A model generated the notes under the pieces. That model did no database searches and was not told where the DNA came from. It saw nothing but the letters and a program-made list of their open reading frames with translations. This document shows positions 46,034-55,100 of a DNA stretch of 64,000 nucleotides, in pieces. Location of the stretch: positions 4,159,001-4,223,000 of the forward strand of contig NC_020908.1 in NCBI RefSeq assembly GCF_000155735.2, in the 5' to 3' direction. The DNA comes from Octadecabacter arcticus 238. GTDB taxonomy: Bacteria > Pseudomonadota > Alphaproteobacteria > Rhodobacterales > Rhodobacteraceae. How positions within the stretch are numbered: the first letter of the stretch is position 1; the number at the start of each line of letters is the position of its first letter. A program made the position numbers and the translations under genes.

Positions 46034-47428
46034 ATGAACTTTGCATTTTTTGACCTTGAGACCACGGGTGTCTCGCCCGCGTTTGATCAACCACTCCAGT
46101 TCGCTGCGATCCTCACGGATTCGGATTTCAAAGAGATAGAGCGGGTGGATATGCGCTGTCGCTTGGCGCCTCATATTATTCCTTCACCGCATGCTTTGGC
46201 TGTTACGGGGCTACGCCCCGCCGAACTGATCGATCCAGCGTTGCCAGAGTTGTTTGAATTCACCCAGTCATTGACCGAGCTTGTGTCGCGTTGGTCGCCT
46301 GCGATTTGGACTGGCTTTAACAGCATCCGCTTTGACGAAGAAATGCTGCGACAAGCCTTTTACCAGAACCTTCAGGCGGAGGTTTTCGCAACGCAATTCA
46401 ACGGCAACACGCGTTTCGATATTATGACAGCTGTCTTTGGGGTATGGCATCGGCACCGGGATCTGTTGGAATGGCCTGTAGACGAGACGGGCAAGGTCCG
46501 GTTCAAACTCGACCGCCTCGCACCGCTGAATGGCTTCGAGGGACATAACGCCCATGATGCCTTGGGTGATGTGGAAGCCATAATTCATATCGCGCAGCTG
46601 ATTGCCCAGCGCGATCCAGCCCTCTGGACAGAGCTGCTTGCAAGTCGGGACAAGGGATATGTTAAGGCCCGTCTCGAGCGACTTTCCCCGCTAGAGCTTG
46701 TGGGACGTTTTGGTGGCGGTCCTCCGAAGGCTATCACGGGCTGCCTTTGCGGCTACTCGAGCAAGAACGCCAATCAAGCATTCTTTTTTGATCTCGATGC
46801 GGCCGATCCTGCCGATCTGATTGATGCGTCCGATGACACTTTTGTGGCGGCGCTGGAGGCTGTGCCATGGGCCATTCGCTCTTTAACGATCAACAAGGCA
46901 CCTGTCTTATTGGAACCTGCTGCAACGACGGATGAACACGAACGCCGCGCGCGCCTCATTGCGGAGGCGCCGCAGTTTCGTGAACGCGTGGTGCAGACGA
47001 TGGCGGCGCGCTACCCGACAAAGCCGGATGCAGAGCCGATCGCGGTTGAGAAACAGATTTTTAACGGTTTCTACAGCTGGGCAGACAAGGAGCGTTTGAA
47101 GGTTTTTCAAGGGGCCGATTGGCCACAGAGACAGGAGATCGTTGCGACCTTCGACGACTCCCGACTGCGTCAGCTAGGGCGAAGGCTGGTAGCATTCTAT
47201 GCGCATGACCTTTTGTCAGAAGAAGAGCAGCGCCAATATGGTGAGTGGCTTCATGGACGCTGGCAAGCGGCGTCTCGGCTGGAGACAGAATGGATGACAA
47301 CTAAAAAGGCACGGCAGGCGATTGCAGAAATGAGGGAGTCCTCAAACTATGACAATTTAATGCTAGAAGAGATTGAGGCCTTTCTAGGCTCTTTTGACAA
47401 TAGCGGCAGTATGGAAAGGAAGGTATAG
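46034..47428 (+). CDS. sbcB: Exodeoxyribonuclease I
   Basis: A 464-residue DEDDh exonuclease close in length to E. coli ExoI. Exo motifs: FAFFDLETTG (Asp, Glu at residues 7-9), GFNSIRFDEEML and HNAHDALGDVEA near 170. The C-terminal SH3-like and helical parts follow (NGFYSWADKERLKVFQGADW, YGEWLHGRWQAASRLE). It degrades single-stranded DNA 3' to 5'. Housekeeping copies exist, but here it begins an island operon with a small gene, a HEPN-like gene and a membrane peptide, so a role in defence is possible. The ribosome site is weak. Confidence 0.88.
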   Translation: MNFAFFDLETTGVSPAFDQPLQFAAILTDSDFKEIERVDMRCRLAPHIIPSPHALAVTGLRPAELIDPALPELFEFTQSLTELVSRWSPAIWTGFNSIRFDEEMLRQAFYQNLQAEVFATQFNGNTRFDIMTAVFGVWHRHRDLLEWPVDETGKVRFKLDRLAPLNGFEGHNAHDALGDVEAIIHIAQLIAQRDPALWTELLASRDKGYVKARLERLSPLELVGRFGGGPPKAITGCLCGYSSKNANQAFFFDLDAADPADLIDASDDTFVAALEAVPWAIRSLTINKAPVLLEPAATTDEHERRARLIAEAPQFRERVVQTMAARYPTKPDAEPIAVEKQIFNGFYSWADKERLKVFQGADWPQRQEIVATFDDSRLRQLGRRLVAFYAHDLLSEEEQRQYGEWLHGRWQAASRLETEWMTTKKARQAIAEMRESSNYDNLMLEEIEAFLGSFDNSGSMERKV

Positions 47429-47430
47429 GA

Positions 47431-47886
47431 ATGCAGGCAATTGATGCTGAACCAGACATACGGCAGGATGCGGTTCGTCTTGACGAAAAGTTGACCCTCC
47501 AGCAAATTCGCTTTGTTGCGGAAAAATTGCAGGATTTGGTTAACAAATATACGCTGAGTTCGCGGGATGAAAGGATGCGTCCCACTGAATGGCTGGAGTG
47601 GGATGCTTTTATCCAAGCAGCATACGCATGTGGTTTCGTGTGCAGCGATGCTGGCCAAGATATGGGAGATGCTGCGCAAACACCGGTCCCTGACGTAATC
47701 TCGCGGCTTCAACAAGATCCGCGCTGCGTGGAAGACCTTACACTGCGAGAACTACGCCGCATTCTTCACTACATTATCCGAAGTGAACGTTGGGGCGATG
47801 CTGGTGCTAACACTGGTGGGGGTGCGGTTTGGGGGTTGATCTCTTCCCGCTTGGGTGGCGCGATCGCCAGTCGGTTAGGCGCATGA
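47431..47886 (+). CDS. Hypothetical protein in the ExoI-HEPN operon
   Basis: A 151-residue protein starting 2 bp after exonuclease I, preceded by GGAAGG. The C-terminal LTLRELRRILHYIIRSERWG weakly resembles DUF6508-type proteins, and the end is glycine-rich (GANTGGGAVWGLISSRLGGA). It overlaps the HEPN-like gene by 4 bp. Function unknown; the tight spacing makes it part of the operon. Confidence 0.7.
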   Translation: MQAIDAEPDIRQDAVRLDEKLTLQQIRFVAEKLQDLVNKYTLSSRDERMRPTEWLEWDAFIQAAYACGFVCSDAGQDMGDAAQTPVPDVISRLQQDPRCVEDLTLRELRRILHYIIRSERWGDAGANTGGGAVWGLISSRLGGAIASRLGA

Positions 47887-48560
47887 CAAACACGGCTCAG
47901 GTTTCGTCTGAATTTGATTACTTACGAGAAAAGCACAAGAGGCTTCGCGAACAGAATTCGCCGGAGTTAAATCTTCGAACACACCGTTCCATCAGCTGGC
48001 TTAGCCGCGCGGCCGCTTTGATCGATGAGGATCCGGACGCTGCTTTTATTCTGAGCTGGATTGCCTTTAATGCAGCCTATGCCAAGGATTTGGGAGATGA
48101 CCCCGGCTCATTTGCGCGTGCTAATTTCCAGGGTTTTTTTGATGCACTGGTGAGATGTGACCCAAATGGACGCATAGAACATGAAATCTGGTATCAATTC
48201 GAAGGCGTAGTGGCCGAGCTTCTGGACACCAAATACATCTTCAATCCCTTCTGGAAGTTCCACAATGGCGATGCCCAGTATGACAACTGGGAGCTGCGCT
48301 TTGAAAATGCCAAGAAGGCAGCGCAATATGCCATCGAAGGGCAGGAAACAGCGAAGCTGCTGAGCATCCTTTTTGACAGGCTGTACGTGCTCCGCAACCA
48401 GCTTGTGCATGGTGGCGCGACCTGGAACAGCCAAGTGAACCGCAAGCAGGTGCGTGATGGGGCGGAGCTACTGCTGAGCCTGATGCCGGTTTTTGTCGAC
48501 ACGATGATGTCGAACTCGAATGAAGATTGGGGTGCGCCTTATTACCCCGTCGTGGATTGA
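47883..48560 (+). CDS. HEPN-domain-like protein
   Basis: A 225-residue, mainly helical protein. RNQLVHGGATW near residue 170 gives the HEPN signature R-x4-H inside a family-typical context (LFDRLYVLRNQLVHG). HEPN proteins are often RNases in toxin-antitoxin and abortive-infection systems, while others are non-catalytic. SWIAFNAAYAKDLGDD is typical of stand-alone HEPN hypotheticals. The start at 47883 overlaps the upstream stop. A possible toxin or effector of the cluster. Confidence 0.72.
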   Translation: MTNTAQVSSEFDYLREKHKRLREQNSPELNLRTHRSISWLSRAAALIDEDPDAAFILSWIAFNAAYAKDLGDDPGSFARANFQGFFDALVRCDPNGRIEHEIWYQFEGVVAELLDTKYIFNPFWKFHNGDAQYDNWELRFENAKKAAQYAIEGQETAKLLSILFDRLYVLRNQLVHGGATWNSQVNRKQVRDGAELLLSLMPVFVDTMMSNSNEDWGAPYYPVVD

Positions 48561-48572
48561 TGGGAACGCCGG

Positions 48573-48746
48573 GTGTCGGATGCTGCCGCGGGACTGCTCT
48601 TTCTCATTTTAGCCGGCATGGTTGCGATAGGGCTGGTTGTCCTGTTGCTCCGCATCCTCACAAGCCGCCTGTTCCTAAACCTTTCAGCGCTCCTGGCGAT
48701 TGCGTTTCTGGGGTTTCTTGCGGTTTTGATCGGTTGGGGAGGGTGA
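48573..48746 (+). CDS. Small two-helix membrane protein
   Basis: A 57-residue frame beginning GTG at 48573, almost wholly hydrophobic: LLFLILAGMVAIGLVVLLL, a short polar turn (RILTSR), and LNLSALLAIAFLGFLAVLIG. Two membrane helices are likely. It lies 12 bp after the HEPN-like gene and 4 bp before the next. The spacing and clear hydrophobic pattern support it. Function unknown; small membrane proteins can be effectors in phage defence. Confidence 0.6.
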   Translation: MSDAAAGLLFLILAGMVAIGLVVLLLRILTSRLFLNLSALLAIAFLGFLAVLIGWGG

Positions 48747-48750
48747 GCGC

Positions 48751-49026
48751 ATGATTGGAAAAGCGGCGGATTTGGCGGAAGCCCGAGGCTGGGATCATGA
48801 CTTGCTGTCGACGTTGAGTCTCGCTGTGGCAATCCCGTCACCCCAGTGGGGGACCATCCATTCAGTGGAGATATATTGCTCGATCGATGGTGGATCTTGG
48901 TGCTTTGTGATGCTGGAAGAGTTCTCGACCCTGACTGAGCGAAGCGAAGAGGTCCGTTGTGCTGTTCGCTGGCTCCGCCAGTTTTGCAAGCCCGCTGAAT
49001 TTGACCTTCTGCCGGAACCTGACTGA
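48751..49026 (+). CDS. Hypothetical protein, possibly ended by a nonsense codon
   Basis: A 91-residue protein (DLLSTLSLAVAIPSPQWGTI, LTERSEEVRCAVRWLRQFCK) with GGGGAGG upstream. After the TGA at 49024 the same frame stays open for 64 more codons with protein-like sequence (YIGELDIQEEVENHLGRAID, then MDIAWTVLHLVNWG) to 49221. The gene may thus be a longer one interrupted by a stop. No family recognised. Confidence 0.6.
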   Translation: MIGKAADLAEARGWDHDLLSTLSLAVAIPSPQWGTIHSVEIYCSIDGGSWCFVMLEEFSTLTERSEEVRCAVRWLRQFCKPAEFDLLPEPD

Positions 49027-49252
49027 TTCCTGAGATATATCGGGGAACTCGACATTCAGGAAGAGGTCGAAAACCATCTGGGTCGCGCGATAGATGATGC
49101 GCTGGCGCAGATGGATATTGCTTGGACGGTTTTGCATTTGGTCAATTGGGGTAAAAAATCTGTCGATCAGGCGATCTCCCAGATCCAATCATTGGATACT
49201 CAATCACCACAATCAACATAAGAGTGGAAACAAATATGAAACGGAAAATGGC

Positions 49253-49465
49253 ATGGCGCTGAAGCAGGATGACTTCGCAATTCCCCAAGAAAAGCTTGAT
49301 GAGTTGAATGTAGAAATTCAGCGCGCAATGTCAGACTATTTTGCACGTAGCCCAGAAGCGGCCCCGCTTGATGGGATGTCGTTGACCTTCAACTTCGCCT
49401 TCGGGTTCGGGCGCGAACTGGACGCGCATGTTGCGGGCAAGATCATTTCAGTCGACTTGGATTAA
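49253..49465 (+). CDS. Small hypothetical protein
   Basis: A 70-residue protein (MALKQDDFAIPQEKLDELNV, then a TFNFAFGFGREL end) preceded by GGAA. The protein-like composition and the uninterrupted frame support it. It may end the ExoI-HEPN transcription unit. No family recognised. Confidence 0.55.
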   Translation: MALKQDDFAIPQEKLDELNVEIQRAMSDYFARSPEAAPLDGMSLTFNFAFGFGRELDAHVAGKIISVDLD

Positions 49466-49482
49466 GCAGGGAGCATTGGACG

Positions 49483-49815
49483 TTGTTTGGTCTGGGCAAA
49501 AAAGACAAAGACAGCAAACAGGTCCGCATCGAGCATCGTGGGCAACACACGCGTGCATCGCGCACGGGTGGCGTGTCGGTGCGGGGCGAACAAAAGGCTG
49601 GCCCGGTCAACCTCACCGCCAATTCGGCAAAGGGCCTGCGCGCATCCACACGGATTGCCAACGGCACGCGTGTTGCGCTGCAAAATGGCCGGTCTCCGGC
49701 CGGGAGCAACAAAAGTGTGGGGCATTCACATTGGCTAGTTACCCAGATAAAGTTTGCTAACGTGAGGCAAGAAGCCAAGAAGAGACAAAAAGGACCACGG
49801 ATTGTAATTATTTAA
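49483..49815 (+). pseudogene. N-terminal fragment of an uncharacterised protein
   Basis: From TTG at 49483 the first 75 or so residues are repetitive beta-strand-like sequence (VRIEHRGQHTRASRTGGVSV, STRIANGTRVALQNGR) resembling uncharacterised roseobacter proteins that are normally longer. After about 49700 the reading changes to unrelated sequence and stops at 49815, suggesting a deletion joint. Function unknown. Confidence 0.5.
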
Positions 49816-49843
49816 GCAGTCAAGCACGGGCAGTATAAGCTCA

Positions 49844-50757
49844 ATGCAGCAGGAAAGGTTCCTGCTTGAGAAGGATATTCAGCAGGTTGTGGAAGCCAAC
49901 CTGGTTGAAACATTCAACCTTCAGTTCGTTGCTTCCGAGCTTACAGTGGAAAAATTTCGAGTAGACACGCTGGCGTTTGATGAGGAAAGCAATTCCTTCG
50001 TCATCATTGAGTACAAAAAGGGCAATAGCTATTCCGTCGTTGACCAAGGATACTCGTATCTATCAGTGATGCTCAACAATAAAGCCGATTTCATTTTGGA
50101 ATATAATGAGCGTCTTGATCAGAGTTTGCGCCGCGATGATGTAGACTGGTCGGCATCGCGAGTGATATTTATTTCGCCAAGCTTCAACGCTTACCAAAAG
50201 AATAGCGTGAATTTTCGTGATATTCCGTTTGAGCTCTGGGAAATTCGACGCTTCGAAGGTGGCGTCATTTCTTTGACGCTACATCAAGCAAGTAGTTCTG
50301 AAGACATTAATCTGATTGCTGATACAAACCCCGAAAGCCCTATTAAGCAAGTATCAAGCGAGGTTAAGGTCTATAAAGAAGAAGACCATACTTCGAGTGC
50401 TTCTGCTGTGGCACTTGACGTATATCAGGCACTGCAGGAAGAACTCAGGGGTTGGGATGATGTGACCTGCACCGCCATGAAATACTATGTTGGCTTCAAA
50501 AAGGGCAACTCTTTGTTCGCTGCAGTACGCATTTTCAAAAACCATTTGAGCATAGATTTTTCTCGGGGCCAAATCTCGCCTGATGGCCAAAATCAAAAAA
50601 CTTCTTCACAATCGATGATCCAAAGGAGATGCTTGACGCTAAAACATGGACGCACAAAAATGGACGAATGGGAAACTCCTATGTCATGAAGTTGTCCAAG
50701 GCCTCAGATCTAGAGTACGCTAAGTACTTGATCAAACAGAAATATGATACTCTGTAA
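49844..50757 (+). pseudogene. DUF91-like nuclease with DUF5655 C-terminus, frameshifted
   Basis: The N-terminal 130 residues have a PD-(D/E)XK-like core: VEKFRVDTLAFDEE followed by FVIIEYKKGNSYSV (Asp, Glu-x-Lys), as in NucS/DUF91 proteins. The C-terminal part fits DUF5655. At the A-rich ATCAAAAAACTT near 50592 the frame shifts; the minus-one frame then reads NFFTIDDPKEMLDA and ends KYLIKQKYDTL at 50757. A shift at an A-run may be real or a sequencing error. The intact protein would act on DNA. Confidence 0.75.
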
Positions 50758-50797
50758 GAGGCAGAGCGATGAGCGATGAGCGATCGGAGAGATTGGC

Positions 50798-51217
50798 TTG
50801 GCACTAAACGCGATGATACATTGGGGATTTATGCTGCGGGTCGACACGCCGCACACAATCACCCAAGAAGGCTGGAAATGGTTGCTATCTGAGGCCCGCT
50901 TTCCTTTTAATTTCGATGGTGAAATTTTTGGGCTTGGCTTTCTGCTAGAGGATCAACTTAGAGAATTTGGGTTTCGCGGTAGTGAAGCAGGACAGGAAGC
51001 AGACTTTGTAGATGTTGACCGGGTTATTCACGCTGCCTCAGAAGCTGTGAACTGGTTAGAGCTTGTCGCTGTTAAGCCGCTTGTTGGTGGGTTGAAACCT
51101 TTCGAAGCGTGGAAGCTTAAGAACTCCGGCGTGTATGATGTTGCCACATTCGATGATCAAGTTGTTACCAAAGGTACCCAAGTAGACTGGCCGCCACTGA
51201 TCGGGAAGATTTATTGA
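50798..51217 (+). CDS. Hypothetical protein
   Basis: A 139-residue protein from TTG at 50798 (preceded by GGAGAG), or 134 from ATG at 50813. It contains MIHWGFMLRVDTPHTITQEG and VNWLELVAVKPLVGGLKPFE. No known motif. It ends 3 bp before the macro-domain gene, so the pair is probably co-transcribed and may act in one pathway. Confidence 0.65.
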   Translation: MALNAMIHWGFMLRVDTPHTITQEGWKWLLSEARFPFNFDGEIFGLGFLLEDQLREFGFRGSEAGQEADFVDVDRVIHAASEAVNWLELVAVKPLVGGLKPFEAWKLKNSGVYDVATFDDQVVTKGTQVDWPPLIGKIY

Positions 51218-51220
51218 ACT

Positions 51221-51709
51221 ATGATTACCGCAAAGCTAGGTGACATCACTAAAATACCGGCGCAGGCCATCGTGAACTCAGCAAATCCAAGCCTGTTAGC
51301 GGGAGGCGGTGTTTGTGGCGCTATCCACCGAGCTGCTGGCCCACAGCTTGAACTTTCGTGTCGTGCAATTGACTGCATCAAACCCGGTAAAGCGGTGATG
51401 ACTAATGCTTTCGAACTGCCCGCTGAGTACGTTATACACGCAGTCGGCCCTCGCTACATGGACGGCAATCGAGGCGAGGCTGACGTTTTGGCGCAGACCT
51501 ACCGTTCCATTTGCCAACTTGTCGAAGAGCACCGCATCACCAGCATATCCATACCATCTATTGAAACTGGTATTTACCGGTTTCCGTTGGACTTGGCTGC
51601 TGAGATCGCAATTGTGACACTGCGCAAATTCGTGCCTGAAAGCCTCAACGCAACATTCATATGCTTCGACGACGCAACTCTGGCAGCCTATGCGGAAAGA
51701 TTAAAGTGA
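51221..51709 (+). CDS. Macro-domain ADP-ribose hydrolase
   Basis: A 162-residue single macro domain. Ligand loops are clear: DITKIPAQAIVNSANPSLLA, GGGVCGAIHRAAGP (ADP-ribose phosphate loop) and SIPSIETGIYRFP. Single macro-domain proteins of this type remove ADP-ribose from proteins, nucleic acid or O-acetyl-ADP-ribose. Together with the ARH fusion at 26.5 kb it is the island's second ADP-ribose hydrolase. It overlaps the next remnant gene by 1 bp. Confidence 0.9.
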   Translation: MITAKLGDITKIPAQAIVNSANPSLLAGGGVCGAIHRAAGPQLELSCRAIDCIKPGKAVMTNAFELPAEYVIHAVGPRYMDGNRGEADVLAQTYRSICQLVEEHRITSISIPSIETGIYRFPLDLAAEIAIVTLRKFVPESLNATFICFDDATLAAYAERLK

Positions 51710-51933
51710 TGCACACCGACGCTGAAATCGACCACCTTGAAGAGCTTTTAGGCAATCTCGAAGTGATGCTAGACGCAATGTGTGTCAGTGAACTTGATGG
51801 CTATGTTGCAGGGCTACTGCTGTGTCCTGATATGATCATGCGATGGCTGTTGCCCTCGAGCGGCTCTGCATCGCGCAAGAGCTTCTCATTTAGCTTCAAT
51901 CGTTTGACCATTTGCGCGGCCCTCCTTTCGTGA
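51709..51933 (+). pseudogene. UPF0149 (YgfB/YecA)-like N-terminal fragment
   Basis: The first 40 codons (EIDHLEELLGNLEVMLDAM, SELDGYVAGLLLCPDMIM) match the start of UPF0149 proteins with their ELDGxxxGLLLxP signature. After CPDMIM the expected WLP continuation is lost and the rest is unrelated. A deletion or IS-linked rearrangement about 51840 is likely. Its start overlaps the macro-domain stop. Confidence 0.6.
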
Positions 51934-52250
51934 TCGACACAGGCGTAGATCGACGCCTCTATCAAGTCAGAGCATGGGGACAGGGGTGGAAAATAGGCGG
52001 AAGGTGGAATTGGCGCCAGAAGGAAATTCCGCATAGCGACGTCAAAGGGTTAGTCGTACCGCCCAGCGCGACCAGGTTAGAAATCGCCGCGAAGTACAGG
52101 GGAAATCCGAGTACTGATGGCGTTGCGCATCGCAAAACCAGCGAAAAACGAAAAACGAAAAACGACGTAAAGGGTCCCAGCGCAGATTCCACCCTACACA
52201 TTACTGGATGCGTGATGGAAAGCTGAACAGTGGTTTGGTGGCGTCGCATC
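51934..52250. other. No gene recognised
   Basis: Frames on both strands are open here but show no family resemblance. The stretch lies between the UPF0149 fragment and the IS110 remnant and is probably rearranged DNA. Confidence 0.4.
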
Positions 52251-52785
52251 TCAGCAAGGTGAAAGTGCTGAACGTTGGCTCCCAGTCGACTGCAAGAGGG
52301 ACATGACCAACGCGATGGGCGGGAAGGCAATCGGTCCAACACCCGGAACGGTCATCATCCGCATGCACACCTCATCTTGGCTGGCAGCGCGTTTGACCCT
52401 GCGATCCAGTTCCAAAAAGTGCTGATACAAAACCACGCGCGCGTCCAGCAGCGGCACCAAAGCATGGGCCAGAACTTCATCCATCTCGATCAACGGTCGA
52501 ACAACACCGTCAAAACTGCCGTGCTTCACAGTCATGGGCAGGCGAATGCCAAAGATCTTCAACAGCTCACGTACCTCGTTGGCGAGATCCATCGTCTTCT
52601 TGAGTAATGCCTTGCGCGTGCTGAGCAAGGCACGGACGCCATGCGCTTCTCGGCTCTTCATGTGAACTGGGCTGAACCAACCAGTGCGCAAGACTTGAGC
52701 AATGCCACGCGCATCATTCTTGTCTGTCTTGTTGCGCGTTGCCGACAGCGCTGCATTGACCTGGCGCTTCCATAAGCGGACTTCC
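52251..52785 (-). mobile_element. IS110-family transposase remnant
   Basis: The minus-strand frame gives the middle of an IS110 transposase: KTDKNDARGIAQVLRTGWF (acidic catalytic part), SREAHGVRALLSTRKALL, LANEVRELLKIFGIRLP and MMTVPGVGPIA. The N-terminal Asp motif and the C-terminal Ser region are missing; after PGVGPIA the frame leaves the family. The remnant abuts the 3' end of the DUF262 gene. Confidence 0.85.
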
Positions 52786-54852
52786 TTAATCCCAGCGGTC
52801 GGGCTTGAACTTGCGCTCAATAACCTCGTCACGCCGTTTGCGACGCTTCGTCTCCGGCGCTTTATCATCGGTGTCAAGGATGTGGTTCTCGTTTGCTTTC
52901 GTTTCCGCGCTCTCTTCTTTAGAGACATAGGACCGCCCGTCGTAGCTGAACGAAAACATGCCCCGAAAAGCGAGGCCCGCAGAGCTTTCTCCCTCCATCC
53001 GCCAAGCCCGAAGCGCGAAGGAGATCATCTCCTCCTCACGCAGATCACACAGGGTCTTAGCAACGACCAGATCGCGGTTTTCCTTAATGGTAGACCCGTT
53101 GAACCGGTTGCCAATCGGCCCAAATTTTTTATCGTCACGTGTCTCCAGCCTTGCGCAAAAGGCGTTTGCCGACTTTACGCATTGTTCGAGCCGCGAGTTC
53201 TGAAGCAAAAGGATTGTTTTGCTTTTTTTCTTTTCAAAAACTTCCAGCTTATCTTCGAGCGATTTGTTTCCAGCAGATGAGTTGATCCCATGGGGTAGGA
53301 GCATAAAGTTCCCGAGGCGTCGAAGCTGCTGGCTATCCTTATAGGTCTCGACAGGTCCAGTAGTGCTTTGCGGAATGATATGTTCACGGGCGAGATAGTC
53401 GTCTGGTTTAGAGGCTCCCAGTCTGCGCTTGAGGCGTCCGAAATCGAAGCTTTGTGTCTTGAGCAGTCCTTCCTCCCAGCGCGCAAGGAAATAACGTAGT
53501 TCGTCCCAGCCGTAGAAGTCGTAACCGTCGTCGTCGTCGAGCGTCAGGCTCGAGACGATCTGGCGCATGCCGTCCTTGTGCTGTGCGTGAACAATGCCGG
53601 CCAGCACCACGACCACAGAGGCGTCTCGCACGATCGTGCCTCCGACATGGATCTCCAGTTTCTCACCCTTATTCTTACCGCGCGCGAGATAGGCATAGGC
53701 CAGCTTGTTGAGGGTCACGTTTCGGCTATCCGATCGAGCGGCTGCGCCGGGAAGGCCGTAGAGTCGAAAGTTGGCTTTCTCGATTGCCTCCAAGACAGGG
53801 GCATCACTTTCGTCCTGATTACGCATCCATTGACGGGCGAAGATCAAAGGCAGGATGCCGGCAACATTCGACTGGGCATTTAGATATGTCAGCTGCGTCG
53901 CCACCGGGTCACGCTTTTCGGTCTGCACCGCAGCTCGAAGGTCACGGAACGTCCTGAACGCGGATTCCAGAAAACCGAGAAACCGTTCGAACTTATCCTT
54001 ATCGCCTTTTTTGGCGACCTGAGCCGAGATAATTTTGTAGTCGGTCTCGCCAGCCTTGCGCCGACCCGGATAGAACATCGCGTTGACGACCGCGCGCAGG
54101 ACAGTATCCACACTCTCGCCACCGCGCATCTGGGTATCTTGAACAATTCCCTGAATAGTCTGCCAGACGCTATCGACAACATCGTCCCAGCCGTAGAGCG
54201 CCTGCATGTAGATCAGATGATTTTTGACGAGATCCATCTGCGTGAGGGGCTTGCCTCGATTGTTGATCGTCTCGAACACCTTCGAGACCTCGCCCGCATT
54301 TTCGAGTGCGAAAAAAATTACGTGTAGACGACCCTCTACGAGCCGCATCATCTTCTCGGAACCGCTTCCGAGTGCCTCAATCCAAGCCTCTATCTCCTTA
54401 GCGGCGTCCAAACAGTTGCGCTGACCGAGGGTGCCGACTTTCGTCAAATTTTCATTCTTGACGAGCGCTTTGAAAAAGCCGCGATCACTACTTTGCGGAA
54501 GGAATAGAAGATTGTTGTCGCGGACTACGCATGAAGCCCTGCCGGTCTTTCGAGCAAGCAGTGCATCGATGAGCACCAGCGTCGTCAGCCGTTGCTGACC
54601 ATCGACAACATGAAAGTGGTTCGGCCGCTGGGGAATGGGCGTGCAGATCACTGTGCCGCAGAAATGGATGGCATTTGAGCCGAGTCTTCCAAGTCTCTCC
54701 AAATCGTCAAAAAGATCCTTTCGATGCTCCTTGCGCCAGTCGTAGCCGCGCTGATAGTTTGGCACCTCGAGCACTATAGGAGTGTCTTCTCCATTCGGTT
54801 CAAAAATTCCTTTGAAACTAACGTAGCGCGCACCTGGGATCTTGTGTGTCAT
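52786..54852 (-). CDS. GmrSD-like DUF262/DUF1524 protein
   Basis: A 688-residue type IV restriction-like protein. The N-terminal DUF262 part shows VPNYQRGYDW, VVDGQQRLTTLVLID and FETINNRGKPLTQMDLVKN (ParB/Srx-like NTPase motifs). The C-terminal DUF1524 part carries the His-Me finger nuclease AREHIIPQS near 489 followed by RRLGNFMLLPHGINSSAGNK. GmrSD proteins cut phage DNA carrying modified bases. The last residues (RRKRRDEVIERKFKPDRWD) touch the IS110 remnant, so a few native C-terminal residues may be lost. It is alone on the minus strand. Confidence 0.88.
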   Translation of the reverse strand: MTHKIPGARYVSFKGIFEPNGEDTPIVLEVPNYQRGYDWRKEHRKDLFDDLERLGRLGSNAIHFCGTVICTPIPQRPNHFHVVDGQQRLTTLVLIDALLARKTGRASCVVRDNNLLFLPQSSDRGFFKALVKNENLTKVGTLGQRNCLDAAKEIEAWIEALGSGSEKMMRLVEGRLHVIFFALENAGEVSKVFETINNRGKPLTQMDLVKNHLIYMQALYGWDDVVDSVWQTIQGIVQDTQMRGGESVDTVLRAVVNAMFYPGRRKAGETDYKIISAQVAKKGDKDKFERFLGFLESAFRTFRDLRAAVQTEKRDPVATQLTYLNAQSNVAGILPLIFARQWMRNQDESDAPVLEAIEKANFRLYGLPGAAARSDSRNVTLNKLAYAYLARGKNKGEKLEIHVGGTIVRDASVVVVLAGIVHAQHKDGMRQIVSSLTLDDDDGYDFYGWDELRYFLARWEEGLLKTQSFDFGRLKRRLGASKPDDYLAREHIIPQSTTGPVETYKDSQQLRRLGNFMLLPHGINSSAGNKSLEDKLEVFEKKKSKTILLLQNSRLEQCVKSANAFCARLETRDDKKFGPIGNRFNGSTIKENRDLVVAKTLCDLREEEMISFALRAWRMEGESSAGLAFRGMFSFSYDGRSYVSKEESAETKANENHILDTDDKAPETKRRKRRDEVIERKFKPDRWD

Positions 54853-54949
54853 CTGTTTCTTTTCTTATAATCAACTGAACGTGATCTTCGTATAGGGCGG
54901 AGCGAGACCTCGCAACCTCCGCCAACTATGCCTGCCGTTTTTGCCATAA

Positions 54950-55018
54950 GAACGAATGTTCGGTCTGATAGGCCGCACTGCGGCATTGCTAAGGGTGGGT
55001 GAAGGTCCGGTATGGGCC
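54950..55018 (+). repeat. Degenerate noncoding repeat, copy cut by IS1182
   Basis: From ACGAATG through GCCGCACTGCGGCATTG this stretch is similar to 58645-58715 (TCGCACCGCAGCATTG) and more weakly to the complement of 16735-16805. It ends at TTCTGTTGAAAAACTC (about 55019), which looks like an IS1182-type end. The repeat's function is unknown. Confidence 0.5.
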
Positions 55019-55100
55019 TATTCTGTTGAAAAACTCCTGTTGATCTGGGTCCTTACGGCTGATTCAATATCTGTATTGATATTGGAGATTGATCGCGCTG

